Positions 26,567-36,094 are shown, counted from the stretch's first letter. The stretch: 64,000 bases of DNA from Thiomicrorhabdus sp041583835 (GCF_041583835.1 NZ_JBFHFC010000009.1:26786-90785), one strand, 5' to 3'. A program made the numbers and translations. Notes: generated by a model from the sequence alone, not told the origin.

Positions 26567-26613
26567 TGCACAAAAGTTGAACTTTTATGGTGCTGACGTT
26601 AAGTTTTGGTGCA
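26567..26613 (-). promoter_or_regulatory. Possible NtrC enhancer region for glnA
   Basis: TGCAC (26567-26571), GGTGC (26589-26593) and TGGTGCA (26607-26613) are NtrC-type half-sites 115-160 bp upstream of the predicted glnA start. A perfect 15-bp palindrome with AAAAGTT and AACTTTT arms lies between the first two (26572-26586). The half-site spacing is not the textbook dyad, so this is a suggestion. Confidence 0.45.
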
Positions 26614-26684
26614 TTGTCAGAGGTGAATCGTATGTTTTATGATATGGGTTTTCTTGGGGAAAAAATACCCTTTTACGCAATAAA

Positions 26685-26718
26685 TTGAAATGTAATTGTC
26701 ATATTAAAAAGGTATAGT
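26685..26718 (+). promoter_or_regulatory. Pho box and -10 element of the pstC operon
   Basis: TTGAAAT and TTGTCAT are 7-bp direct repeats with a 4-bp spacer (26685-26702), resembling the PhoB box CTGTCAT-N4-CTGTCAT. A -10 TATAGT starts 10 bp after the box (26713-26718). No -35 hexamer is needed in PhoB-activated promoters. The geometry is the same as at pstS. Confidence 0.7.
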
Positions 26719-26775
26719 ACCGCCATTGATGAGTAATGTCAGTTCCTGATAGGTTTACTATAGGTTGGAAGTAAT

Positions 26776-29049
26776 ATGAGTAGTCGTGCAGAGATAGCGT
26801 TGGATAAAGCGTTAAAAGGTCCTGAATTTGAGAAACGCGTTAGGCGTCGAAATGCAAAGGATGCAGCTTCAACATTTGGAATAAGTATTGGCGGAATCGG
26901 TGTTATTTTGTCCGTTCTGTTGATTATGTTTTTCTTGTTGTATGTGGTGTTACCGCTTTTTGTTCCGGCGACGGTTGAAAAACATGCTCAGTACGGTATT
27001 CCCGGCACTCAAAACGAAAAAACGCTGTATTACGGCATGGATGAATATCAGGAAACGGCCTTGCGTTTTACGGCATCGGGGAAGTTGTTCGGATTTGATG
27101 TCGCCAACGGTAAGCAGATTTCTTTGGACTCTTTGCCTTTAAGCGGTCAGCACATTACGAGCTTTACGGTGGTTTCGGAAATTGGTAATGTTTTGGCGTT
27201 TTCATTATCCGATGGGACGGTACTTATTGCCAAGTATGGATACGACGTCAGTTATCCAAACAATGTCCGTACGATCACACCTAAGGTCGAATATCCGTTT
27301 GGCGAGGAAGCCATCGAGTTGGCTTCGGCGCCGATCGAAAAGCTGGCGGTGAAGCAAAATGATTCTGACTTGGTGTTTGCCTATAAAGAGTTAGGTTCGG
27401 ATCAAATCGTTATTAAGCAGTTTTCTAAAATTGAATCGATGCTTTCCGATACGATCACTTTGGAAGAGGGATATGTCGGTGCGTTTGAAAGTAAAAATGC
27501 AGCCGACTGGCTTGAATTGGACGGTAGTATGCGCAACCTATACGTCATTTCAAAAGACGGTGTGGCCGACTACTATAATTTAAGCGATATCGAAAGTCCT
27601 GCGCTGGTTCAGCATGTGAATATGCTACCGTCCGGCGAACACCTGACCACCGTCCGTTTCTTGTTGGGTGACTATTCCTTGATGTTAGGAACCGATAAAG
27701 GAAACGTGATCCAATGGTTCCCGGTTCGCGATAACAACAATGATTTTGCCATTCATGAGATTCGCAGCTTTAAGGTCGGTGACTCGCCGATTCATAGCAT
27801 AGCGATTGAAAAGAACCGTAAGGGGTTTGCGACTACCGATGCTTCGGGCCAATTCAATCTGTACCACTCTACTGCGGATCGTCATCTTAATAGTACACAA
27901 GTAATTGAAAACGGTTCGACCGGTTTTGTCATGATTTCCAACCGTGCTAACGGTGCCTTAGTGGAAACTTCCGACGGCCAGCTGGTACATTACTTGATCG
28001 AAAATCATCACCCGGATGTATCGGTTTCAAGTTTATGGGGCAAAGTCTGGTATGAAGGTTATTCCGAACCGGCTTACGTCTGGCAGTCGTCTTCTGCCAG
28101 TGCGGACTTCGAGCCTAAATTCTCGATGACGCCATTGACGTTCGGTACGATCAAGGCGGCTTTATATTCGATGTTATTTGCGGTTCCAATCGCCGTATTG
28201 GCAGCAATCTTTACCGCATTCTTTATGGATAAGCAGACACGTCAATGGGTTAAACCTTCTGTTGAGTTGATTGAAGCGCTTCCAACCGTAATCCTTGGTT
28301 TCTTGGCGGGATTGTGGCTGGCGCCTTATATGGAATCGCATCTGCCAGGTTTCTTTTCGTTGTTGATTATCGTGCCGATAGGGATCGTGGCTTTTGGTCT
28401 TGCCTGGTCTAAGTTACCTGAATCGATTCGCTTAAGATTGCCTGTGGGTAAACGAGCGGTATTGATGATTCCTGTGGTTATTTTCCTCGGTTGGATATCA
28501 TTGCAACTCAGTGCGCCGCTAGAAAATGCTTTCTTCGATGGTGATATGCGTCACTGGCTAACGTTCAACGCCGGAATTGATTTTGACCAGCGTAATGCGA
28601 TGGTTATCGGTTTTGCAATGGGCTTTGCTTTGATCCCGACGATCTTCTCGGTGACTGAAGATGCAATCTATAACGTGCCTAGTTATTTGATCAACGGTTC
28701 TTTGGCGCTGGGTGCGAGCGGATGGCAGACATTGGTTGGTGTTGTCTTGCCGACGGCCAGTCCGGGGATTTTCTCTGCCATTATGCTTGGCTTCGGACGC
28801 GGTGTAGGGGAAACCATGATCGTGTTGATGGCATCCGGTAATACACCGTTGATGGAAACGAACTTATTTGAAGGGATGCGAACGTTGTCGGCGAACTTGG
28901 CGGTAGAAATGCCGGAAGCCGCGGTTGACAGTTCACACTATCGAGTACTGTTCCTGTCCGGTCTGGTACTGTTTATTTTCACATTTATATTCAATACCTT
29001 GGCAGAGGTTGTTCGTCAACGTATGCGTCGCAAATACGGATCGCTTTAG
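26776..29049 (+). CDS. pstC: Phosphate ABC transporter permease PstC with large periplasmic domain (757 aa)
   Basis: PstC forms, with PstA, the membrane channel of the high-affinity phosphate transporter. The first membrane helix (about 34-62) is followed by an extracytoplasmic insert of nearly 390 residues (about 64-450) before the usual permease core. The insert contains repeated strands of the type GxVxxF / GxLxxF, resembling a beta-propeller. The permease part includes the EAA-type loop LALGASGWQTLVGVVLPTASPGI and GVGETMIVLM. Enteric PstC is only about 320 aa; extended forms occur in pseudomonads and marine gammaproteobacteria. A Pho box lies upstream. Confidence 0.93.
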   Translation: MSSRAEIALDKALKGPEFEKRVRRRNAKDAASTFGISIGGIGVILSVLLIMFFLLYVVLPLFVPATVEKHAQYGIPGTQNEKTLYYGMDEYQETALRFTASGKLFGFDVANGKQISLDSLPLSGQHITSFTVVSEIGNVLAFSLSDGTVLIAKYGYDVSYPNNVRTITPKVEYPFGEEAIELASAPIEKLAVKQNDSDLVFAYKELGSDQIVIKQFSKIESMLSDTITLEEGYVGAFESKNAADWLELDGSMRNLYVISKDGVADYYNLSDIESPALVQHVNMLPSGEHLTTVRFLLGDYSLMLGTDKGNVIQWFPVRDNNNDFAIHEIRSFKVGDSPIHSIAIEKNRKGFATTDASGQFNLYHSTADRHLNSTQVIENGSTGFVMISNRANGALVETSDGQLVHYLIENHHPDVSVSSLWGKVWYEGYSEPAYVWQSSSASADFEPKFSMTPLTFGTIKAALYSMLFAVPIAVLAAIFTAFFMDKQTRQWVKPSVELIEALPTVILGFLAGLWLAPYMESHLPGFFSLLIIVPIGIVAFGLAWSKLPESIRLRLPVGKRAVLMIPVVIFLGWISLQLSAPLENAFFDGDMRHWLTFNAGIDFDQRNAMVIGFAMGFALIPTIFSVTEDAIYNVPSYLINGSLALGASGWQTLVGVVLPTASPGIFSAIMLGFGRGVGETMIVLMASGNTPLMETNLFEGMRTLSANLAVEMPEAAVDSSHYRVLFLSGLVLFIFTFIFNTLAEVVRQRMRRKYGSL

Positions 29050-29060
29050 GAGTTTATGGC

Positions 29061-30707
29061 ATGAGAGAATGGTTTAAAAAAGGCGAACATTGGATCTGGT
29101 TTAGTGCCTCTACTGTCAGTATTAGCGTCGTATTGGTGTTTGGATTGTTGGCAATGATTTCCTATAAAGGCTTGATTCATTTCTGGCCTCATGACGTTTA
29201 CCATGTTGAAGTTCAGCATGAAAACGGCGATAGAGAAGTCGTAATCGGCGAGTTGCACGATTCTAAGGTCAAAGAGATCGACGATGTTGCTGCGCCGCAC
29301 GGCAAAAGAGAAATTCCTCAGTATCTATTTAAGGTGGGTAACCGTGACGTTTACGGTATCGATTTTAGATGGGTGAGCAGTGCGGACATCGTTGGCGGTA
29401 TCGACACGCTTGAGAAAGACATTGTCGTAGTCGAACGTTATGAATATGGCAACGTTTACGGACATATCAAGTCTGTTACCATTGATGGTAAAACCGTCTC
29501 CGATCCGCAAGAGAGTTTGGCGTTGCTTTCAAAGCAAGTCAAAAAAGGAACCGAGTTACACAGCGAAATCAAATACATTGAAAAAATTGAAATCGGTGCG
29601 ATTAACTACAAGATTGAAGGCTTGCGTTTAGAAGAGAAGAAGCTACGTGCCAACGGTGATTTCAATGACGAAGAGGCAGCTCGATTAAACGCAGAACGTG
29701 CTGAGTATCAAAAGGATTTTGATAAACATCATCAGGCCGCTCAGGACTTATACAAGCAGACGGATACGCTTGGCTCTGTCGAATTAGCGATTGCCGGTAA
29801 CAAAACTTTGACCGTTCCTGTTAAGAAAATCGTACATTTCTGGCAGCCGAACAACTTTAGTCTGATGGAAAGAGTTGGATTCTTCTTTAACTCGGTCGGT
29901 AACTTCCTGTTGGATGATCCGCGCGAAGCGAATACGGAAGGCGGGGTGTTCCCGGCCATTATCGGTACGGTCACCATGGTTATGTTGATGGCCGTTTTTG
30001 TAACGCCTATGGGGGTCATCGCCGCAATCTACATGAGCGAATATGCCAAAGAAGGTATCGTTCTGAGAATGGTGCGGATTTCGATTAATAACCTGGCAGG
30101 TGTTCCTTCAATCGTATTCGGTATTTTCGGTTTAGGTTTCTTTGTCTATATTATGGGGTCGTCGATTGACGAACTTTTCTATAGTTATGCGTTGCCGAGT
30201 CCTACATTTGGTAGTCCGGGTCTTTTATGGGCTTCCTTGACTATGGCCTTGTTGACCTTGCCGGTGGTCATCGTGTCGACCCAAGAAGGTTTGTCTCGAA
30301 TTCCGCGTGCGCTCCGTGAAGGTGGTTTAGCCTTGGGTGCGACTAAGTCCGAAACGATTATGCGTATTATTTTGCCGATGACCATGCCTGCGATCATGAC
30401 GGGATTGATTTTGGCGATCGCCCGTGCGGCGGGTGAGGTTGCACCGCTGATGTTGGTCGGGGTAGTCAAGCTGGCGCCTGAATTGCCATTGGATATGGTG
30501 GCGCCGTTCGTACATTTAGATCGTAAGTTTATGCACCTAGGTTTCCATATTTATGACGTTGGCTTCCAGAGCCCTAACGTTGAGGCTTCACAGCCATTGG
30601 TTTATGCCACTTCATTACTTTTGGTTTTGATTATTCTAGGCTTAAACTTAGGGGCTATTATGATTCGTAATAAGTTACGTGAAAAATATAAATCCCTAGA
30701 CAATTAA
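29061..30707 (+). CDS. pstA: Phosphate ABC transporter permease PstA with periplasmic coiled-coil insert (548 aa)
   Basis: This is the second channel subunit of the Pst transporter. After the first helix (about 14-34) there is a periplasmic insert of about 240 residues, partly predicted coiled coil and rich in Lys/Glu (about 165-240). The permease core then begins near residue 300. The EAA loop LALGATKSETIMRIILPMTMPAI and the RAAGEVAPLM segment are conserved. AGGAG lies 8 nt before the ATG. It follows pstC after 11 nt. The matching extensions in PstC and PstA suggest they interact outside the membrane. Confidence 0.94.
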   Translation: MREWFKKGEHWIWFSASTVSISVVLVFGLLAMISYKGLIHFWPHDVYHVEVQHENGDREVVIGELHDSKVKEIDDVAAPHGKREIPQYLFKVGNRDVYGIDFRWVSSADIVGGIDTLEKDIVVVERYEYGNVYGHIKSVTIDGKTVSDPQESLALLSKQVKKGTELHSEIKYIEKIEIGAINYKIEGLRLEEKKLRANGDFNDEEAARLNAERAEYQKDFDKHHQAAQDLYKQTDTLGSVELAIAGNKTLTVPVKKIVHFWQPNNFSLMERVGFFFNSVGNFLLDDPREANTEGGVFPAIIGTVTMVMLMAVFVTPMGVIAAIYMSEYAKEGIVLRMVRISINNLAGVPSIVFGIFGLGFFVYIMGSSIDELFYSYALPSPTFGSPGLLWASLTMALLTLPVVIVSTQEGLSRIPRALREGGLALGATKSETIMRIILPMTMPAIMTGLILAIARAAGEVAPLMLVGVVKLAPELPLDMVAPFVHLDRKFMHLGFHIYDVGFQSPNVEASQPLVYATSLLLVLIILGLNLGAIMIRNKLREKYKSLDN

Positions 30708-30749
30708 TTTTTGTAAATAAGTTGAATTTAGTTAAAGTATTTTAAAGAT

Positions 30750-30778
30750 AACCCGATTATCCGGCGTTGAATCGGGTT
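30750..30778 (+). repeat. Intercistronic hairpin between pstA and pstB
   Basis: AACCCGATT and AATCGGGTT (9-bp perfect stem) flank an 11-nt loop in the 88-nt gap. No T tract follows. It may stabilise the upstream mRNA or tune pstB relative to pstCA. Confidence 0.6.
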
Positions 30779-30795
30779 AAAAGGATTAAGTAGAC

Positions 30796-31614
30796 ATGAG
30801 CGAACAAAATATCAGCGTTGCTTTAGATCGCGATCACCGTAGCCTTTCATTAGCAGATGAAAAGGTGGCAATGGAAGTTAAAGACTGGAATCTGTATTAT
30901 GGTACCAAGCAGGCTTTGAAAGACATTAACATGGTTGTTCCCGAGCATCGTGTAACGGCTTTCATCGGTCCTTCCGGTTGCGGTAAATCCACTTTATTGC
31001 GTTGTTTCAATCGCATGAACGATTTGATCGATATCGTTAATGTTGAAGGTGAAATGACTCTTCACGGTGACGATGTCTACGCAAAAGAGATGAACGTGGC
31101 TTCACTGCGCCGCCGTGTCGGTATGGTATTCCAAAAGCCGAATCCGTTTCCTAAAACCATCTATGAAAATGTCGCTTATGGACTGCGTCTGCAAGGGATA
31201 AACGATAAAAGCGTTCTCGACGAAACCGTTGAGTGGGCTTTGAAAGGCGCCGGTTTATGGGAAGAAGTGAAAGATCGTTTGAATGAGAATGCTTTAGGTA
31301 TGTCCGGCGGTCAGCAACAGCGTTTGTGTATCGCCCGTGCGATTGCAATCAAGCCGGAAGTGCTTCTATTGGACGAACCGACTTCGGCGTTGGATCCGAT
31401 CTCCACTTTGGCGATCGAAGAGTTGATTTTCGAGTTGAAAAAAGAGTTTACGATTTTGATCGTAACCCATAATATGCAGCAGGCTGCTCGTGTTTCGGAC
31501 TATACTGCTTTTATGTACATGGGTGAACTTATCGAATATACCGATACGGATAGCTTGTTTACAAACCCGAAAATGAAGCGTACTGAAGACTACATTACCG
31601 GGCGTTACGGTTAA
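30796..31614 (+). CDS. pstB: Phosphate ABC transporter ATPase PstB (272 aa)
   Basis: PstB powers phosphate import. Walker A is GPSGCGKST, the signature is MSGGQQQRLCIARA, and Walker B is VLLLDEPTSALDP. The PstB-specific ending (TGRYG) is present. The length is typical. AAGGA lies about 8-12 nt upstream of the ATG. It follows the pstA-pstB hairpin and leads directly to phoU, as in most Pst operons. Confidence 0.97.
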   Translation: MSEQNISVALDRDHRSLSLADEKVAMEVKDWNLYYGTKQALKDINMVVPEHRVTAFIGPSGCGKSTLLRCFNRMNDLIDIVNVEGEMTLHGDDVYAKEMNVASLRRRVGMVFQKPNPFPKTIYENVAYGLRLQGINDKSVLDETVEWALKGAGLWEEVKDRLNENALGMSGGQQQRLCIARAIAIKPEVLLLDEPTSALDPISTLAIEELIFELKKEFTILIVTHNMQQAARVSDYTAFMYMGELIEYTDTDSLFTNPKMKRTEDYITGRYG

Positions 31615-31672
31615 GTATTGCCTATTTATAAAATCAAAGACGATAGGTAATCAGAGCAGAGGATAGTGGATC

Positions 31673-32401
31673 ATGGAAAGAACAGAATTTAAAAGCCATA
31701 TTTCAGAACAGTTAAACCGTAATTTGGAAGAGTTGTTTAATCAAGTTTTGGAAATGGGCGGTTTGGTTGAGCGTCAGCTTGAAAACGCGGTTATCGCGGT
31801 AGAAAACGCAGATGTTGCTTTGGCGAAAGAAGTTTTACAAATCGACAAAGTCATCAATAAAGAAGAGATGGAAATCGATCGTCTATGTGCGCGTGTTTTA
31901 GCCAGACAGCAACCAACCGCTTCCGATTTGCGTTTGATTATCATCGCTATCCGTATTGCGGTTGATTTGGAGAGAATGGGTGACGAGGTGGTTAAGACGG
32001 CCAAGTTAGTCATCAAGATGGCAGACGAAAATATTGATTGTAAACAGTTACCTGGTTTCAATGCATTGCTTGAAATTACGTCTTGTGCCAATACCATGTT
32101 GAAGAAAGTATTAAATGCTTTCGCCCGTTTGGAACTCTCAGAAGTGATCAGTGTGGTCGATGACGAAGAGCGTATGGATGAGCGTTTGGCGCATGCGATT
32201 AAAGAAGTGACTCAAGGTTTCAACGATTCTGACCTTCCGGCGGAATGTTTGTTGGAAATGGTGTTTGCTTTAAGAGCCAGTGAACGTGTGACTGACCATG
32301 CAGCCAATATTGCGGAAAGTATCGTTTACCTTGTCGACGGTCGCGATGTTCGCAATATGGATACGGCCAAATTATCAGAGTTTTTAAGCACGATTGAATA
32401 A
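31673..32401 (+). CDS. phoU: Phosphate signalling protein PhoU (242 aa)
   Basis: PhoU is an all-helical two-repeat protein that binds metal clusters and links the Pst transporter to PhoR, keeping the Pho regulon off when phosphate is plentiful. Both repeats carry acidic metal-binding motifs (E/D-x-x-x-D), including DLERMGDEV in the first half and ASERVTDHAANIAE in the second. The length is normal. It lies between pstB and phoB, consistent with co-transcription of transporter and sensor genes. Confidence 0.96.
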   Translation: MERTEFKSHISEQLNRNLEELFNQVLEMGGLVERQLENAVIAVENADVALAKEVLQIDKVINKEEMEIDRLCARVLARQQPTASDLRLIIIAIRIAVDLERMGDEVVKTAKLVIKMADENIDCKQLPGFNALLEITSCANTMLKKVLNAFARLELSEVISVVDDEERMDERLAHAIKEVTQGFNDSDLPAECLLEMVFALRASERVTDHAANIAESIVYLVDGRDVRNMDTAKLSEFLSTIE

Positions 32402-32435
32402 TTTTTTGTTTGTCGATGAATGAGTTGTAAGTTGG

Positions 32436-33134
32436 ATGAATAAGCAGACGGTTTTAGTTATTGAAGATGAAGCGGCGATCAGGGATATGCTGAAGTTTAC
32501 CCTGTCGTCGGCCGATTTCACGGTCTTGGAAGCACCTAATGCCGAACAAGGATGGAAGATCGCGTCAGAGACGTTGCCGGACTTGATTCTGTTGGATTGG
32601 ATGTTGCCGGGCGTTAGCGGGGTTTCATTGGCTCAGCGTATTCGTCAAAACGAAAAGACTCGCGCCATTCCGATCGTCATGTTGACGGCAAAAGGTGAAG
32701 AAGACGATCAAGTTCAAGGTTTCGAAGCCGGCGCCGACGATTATGTCGTTAAGCCGTTTTCTCCTCGTGCCTTAGTTGCTCGAATTCAAGCTTTGTTGCG
32801 TCGTCAAGATCCCGAACAATCCAAAGAAGACCGCCTGGTCGCCGGTAAGATGCAGCTGGATTTAAGCAGTCATCGTTTTACGGTTGATCAGGCAGAAGTG
32901 AAACTTGGACCGACTGAATTCAAACTGATTCAATTCTTTATGACCCACCCGAACCGAGTGTATTCGCGAATGCAATTACTTGATCAGGTGTGGGGTGAGA
33001 ATGTCGTTGTGGAAGAGCGCACGGTCGACGTTCATATCCGACGTTTGCGTAAATTGCTGGAACCGGTACTGGTCGCTGATTATATTCAAACTATTCGCGG
33101 TTCAGGGTATCGCTTTTCCGTTATTGAGGAATAA
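32436..33134 (+). CDS. phoB: Phosphate response regulator PhoB (232 aa)
   Basis: PhoB is an OmpR-type transcription factor. The receiver domain (about 1-125) has the acidic pair EDE near residues 9-11, phospho-acceptor D in LLDWMLPG, and K in VVKPFSP. The winged-helix DNA-binding domain (about 130-230) contains GPTEFKLIQFF, VWGENVVVEERTVDVHIRRLRK and the GSGYRF ending. It probably binds the Pho boxes at pstC and pstS in this window. It lies two bases upstream of phoR, whose ribosome binding site overlaps its 3' end. Confidence 0.97.
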   Translation: MNKQTVLVIEDEAAIRDMLKFTLSSADFTVLEAPNAEQGWKIASETLPDLILLDWMLPGVSGVSLAQRIRQNEKTRAIPIVMLTAKGEEDDQVQGFEAGADDYVVKPFSPRALVARIQALLRRQDPEQSKEDRLVAGKMQLDLSSHRFTVDQAEVKLGPTEFKLIQFFMTHPNRVYSRMQLLDQVWGENVVVEERTVDVHIRRLRKLLEPVLVADYIQTIRGSGYRFSVIEE

Positions 33135-33136
33135 CT

Positions 33137-34429
33137 TTGTTCTCTAACGGCGTTTCCAGAGAACTGACCTGGCTGATAACCTCTTTATTGGGGTTATTTT
33201 TTTTCAGTTGGATTACCAATCTTTGGATAGAAGGCCTGTTAGCTTATTTGGTTTTGTATGTTGTCCGCCAATTATGGAGCATGCATAAATTCGAAATGTG
33301 GATGGACAAGGGAACTCAAGCGACGTTTCCGCCAGCTTCGGGATTCTGGAGCGAATTGACCTATCTGGTTTCCCGTAAACAACGCGCCTTGGAAAAACAT
33401 GCCGATTTGCAGTTGTATAAGTCGGAACAATTCAAAGCCGCTTCCATGTTGATTCCCGATGCGATTGTTTCGCTCGATCAGCAAAATCATATTGAATGGT
33501 TCAATGCGTCGTCCAGAAAAATACTTGAGTTGCGTCGACAGGATGTCGGTCGTAAAGTCGAAGGTTTAATTCGCCAGCCGGAATTTATTCAGTATCTAAA
33601 AGACGAAAAATATCAGAATGTCCTGACCATTCACTCTTTGCAAGGTGTGCAAAGAACATTCAGCGTTAAAATTATTCCCTACTTCGACAGCCATAAACTT
33701 TTGATCGTTAAAGATATCACCGATCTTTACAATTTGGCTCAAATACGTCGTGACTTTATTGCTAATGCCTCCCACGAATTGCGTACGCCTCTGACGGTTT
33801 TAAAAGGCTATCTGGAAGCGATGATCGACACTCCCGGTCAGCATCAGAATATGTGGTTGCCGGCGCTCGAAACGATGGAGAAACAATCGGATCGAATGAA
33901 GGCCATCATCGATGACTTGCTGACTTTGTCTAAAATGGAATCCGAAACGCTTTCTTCTCAAGAGGAGTTGGTGAATGTTCCGAAAATTTTAGCGGGTCTC
34001 GAACGCGAAGCGGAGCAGCTCAGTCAGGGCAGGCATAAGTTTGTGTTTTCGGTGGAACCGGATTTGTGTATGACCGGTTATGTTGAGCCGTTGAAAAGCG
34101 TGTTTATGAACCTCGTTTCCAACGCAGTGCGTTACACTCCTGAGGGCGGTTTGATCAAAGTATCTTGGTATCATGACGACGACGGGGCGCATTACAAGGT
34201 CGAAGATAACGGGATCGGAATTGCAAAAGAGCACATTCCGAGATTGACAGAACGTTTCTACCGCGTCGACACAGCCCGTTCGCGGGAAACCGGCGGAACG
34301 GGGTTGGGATTAGCCATTGTAAAACATATTCTGGAACGACATGGCGCAAGCCTGCACGTCGATAGTTTGGTCGGGAAGGGGTCTACCTTTCAGTGTGATT
34401 TTCCGGTAGAACGGGTAGTGATGCAGTAA
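33137..34429 (+). CDS. phoR: Phosphate sensor histidine kinase PhoR (430 aa)
   Basis: PhoR phosphorylates PhoB when phosphate is scarce. Two N-terminal membrane helices with almost no periplasmic loop are followed by a linker and a PAS domain (about 95-195). The HisKA box is SHELRTPLTVLKG and the HATPase domain carries N, G1 (DNGIGI) and G2 (GTGLGLAI) boxes. The start codon is TTG, 6 nt after GAGGA, which lies at the phoB 3' end; no ATG is close. The lack of a large sensor loop fits PhoR-type sensing through PstSCAB/PhoU. Confidence 0.95.
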   Translation: MFSNGVSRELTWLITSLLGLFFFSWITNLWIEGLLAYLVLYVVRQLWSMHKFEMWMDKGTQATFPPASGFWSELTYLVSRKQRALEKHADLQLYKSEQFKAASMLIPDAIVSLDQQNHIEWFNASSRKILELRRQDVGRKVEGLIRQPEFIQYLKDEKYQNVLTIHSLQGVQRTFSVKIIPYFDSHKLLIVKDITDLYNLAQIRRDFIANASHELRTPLTVLKGYLEAMIDTPGQHQNMWLPALETMEKQSDRMKAIIDDLLTLSKMESETLSSQEELVNVPKILAGLEREAEQLSQGRHKFVFSVEPDLCMTGYVEPLKSVFMNLVSNAVRYTPEGGLIKVSWYHDDDGAHYKVEDNGIGIAKEHIPRLTERFYRVDTARSRETGGTGLGLAIVKHILERHGASLHVDSLVGKGSTFQCDFPVERVVMQ

Positions 34430-34440
34430 GCGGTTGGTTT

Positions 34441-34458
34441 GGTGCCTACCGAGGCACC
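34441..34458. repeat. Inverted repeat between convergent phoR and pit
   Basis: GGTGCCT-ACCG-AGGCACC forms a 7-bp stem just after the phoR stop. No T tract is seen on either strand, so a terminator role is uncertain. Confidence 0.4.
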
Positions 34459-34522
34459 TATGAGGTAATTTTGATGTACCTGGTCGTCAAGCCATCAATT
34501 CTTTCGCTAACGCGGCTTCAAT

Positions 34523-36094
34523 CTACGATTGAAAAGTTTGCTTGATGGCAAAGAAAATCAGCGCGGCCATGAGTGCCGATGCAGGGACTGTGATCAACCA
34601 TGCCGCCGCGATTTTCAAAAACGCCGAACGTTTGACCAATTCCTTTTGATAGACCTTATTTAAAGATTTTCGTTCTTTTTTGGTTAACGAAACATCGGCT
34701 TCTTTTTGTTTGAGTTGAAGCAGCATGTTTTTCTTTTCTTTAATAGACGCTTTCTCAAACTGCTGTATGAAACGATCGATTTCAGCCTGGTCTTGGCCTT
34801 GGTGGTGATCTCTGATCGCTTGAATGGTATTGGCATAATTGCGTTTTAGGTATTCACGCAGAAAGCCGACCCCGAAAATACCACCTACCGCAATGTGGGT
34901 AGAACTGACGGGGAGACCGAGCTGTGATGCGATGATAACGGTGATCGCCGCGGCCATGGCAATAGAGTAGGCACGCATTTGGTCGAGTTCGGTGATTTCG
35001 CTGCCGACAGTTCGGATAAGCTTCGGTCCGAACAGCATTAAGCCTAAACTGATTCCGATCGCCCCGATTAGCATTACCCACAGTGGAATCTCGGCCTTGG
35101 TCGCAATGCCGTGAGTTTGTATGGCGTCATGGATGGCGGCCAGCGGTCCTACCGCGTTAGCGACATCGTTTGCTCCGTGGGCGAAACTGAGTAAGGCGGC
35201 GGCAAAGATAAGCGGAATGGTAAACAGCTGGTTGATGTTGCTTTTATTGTTTGATAATGAAGCGGCCTGACGCGAAATTAAGGGTTTGACGATAAAGTAA
35301 ATGGCAACAGCGATGCCGAGTCCGATGAGTACGGCGTATTCAAAATCGACTTTCCATATTTTCTTGAGGCCTTTCATGATTAGGTAGGTTGAAAAGGCCC
35401 ATGCCATGATCGCAATCAGAATAGGCAGCATTGTTTTAGCCGCTTCAACCATATCGTTTTTATAGGTGATGCTGCGTTTAATCCAGAATAGGAACAGGGC
35501 TGCGATGACGCCCCCGATCAATGGGGAGATTACCCAACTTGCGGCAATCGCCCCCATTTGATTCCAGTTGGCGATGTTCCAGCCGGCAGCGGCAATACCG
35601 GCACCGAGAACGCCGCCGACGATCGAGTGTGTGGTGGAGACCGGAGCTCCGACCGCAGTGGCAATATTAAGCCATAAAGCACCCGCCAGCAGTGCGGCGA
35701 TCATCAGCCATACGAAGGTATCGCTATCGGCGATTAGAGCGGGATCGATGATTCCTTTTTTGATGGTGCTGACGACGTCACCGCCCGCGATCAGGGCGCC
35801 GGAGGTTTCGAAAATGGCGGCGATAATAATCGCACCGGTTAAAGTCAGGGCTTTAGAGCCTACAGCGGGACCGACATTATTGGCGACGTCATTGGCTCCG
35901 ATGTTCAATGCCATATACCCGCCGATCATGGCGGCAATCACCAATTCGATGCTGATAGAGCCGGAAGAGGTGTGCTGGTTCGCGGTGAACAGCATGATTA
36001 AAATGATAAACAGTAGTGCGGACCCCAGACGAAACATTTCTTTTCGACCGCGCTTCGTTGCACTTTCAATCTCGTTGATGTTACGGAATTCCAT
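34523..36094 (-). CDS. pit: PiT family inorganic phosphate transporter (523 aa)
   Basis: This is a low-affinity phosphate permease, probably ion-coupled, with 10-12 membrane segments. The family signatures are both present: GANDVANNVGPAVGSK near the N-terminus and GANDVANAVGPLAAI in the second half, each with the paired Asp. A hydrophilic, charged loop (about 420-495) with coiled-coil potential separates the last helix. It lies convergent to phoR and divergent from pstS, so the low-affinity carrier is embedded inside the high-affinity island. The region upstream is shared with the pstS promoter. Confidence 0.93.
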   Translation of the reverse strand: MEFRNINEIESATKRGRKEMFRLGSALLFIILIMLFTANQHTSSGSISIELVIAAMIGGYMALNIGANDVANNVGPAVGSKALTLTGAIIIAAIFETSGALIAGGDVVSTIKKGIIDPALIADSDTFVWLMIAALLAGALWLNIATAVGAPVSTTHSIVGGVLGAGIAAAGWNIANWNQMGAIAASWVISPLIGGVIAALFLFWIKRSITYKNDMVEAAKTMLPILIAIMAWAFSTYLIMKGLKKIWKVDFEYAVLIGLGIAVAIYFIVKPLISRQAASLSNNKSNINQLFTIPLIFAAALLSFAHGANDVANAVGPLAAIHDAIQTHGIATKAEIPLWVMLIGAIGISLGLMLFGPKLIRTVGSEITELDQMRAYSIAMAAAITVIIASQLGLPVSSTHIAVGGIFGVGFLREYLKRNYANTIQAIRDHHQGQDQAEIDRFIQQFEKASIKEKKNMLLQLKQKEADVSLTKKERKSLNKVYQKELVKRSAFLKIAAAWLITVPASALMAALIFFAIKQTFQS

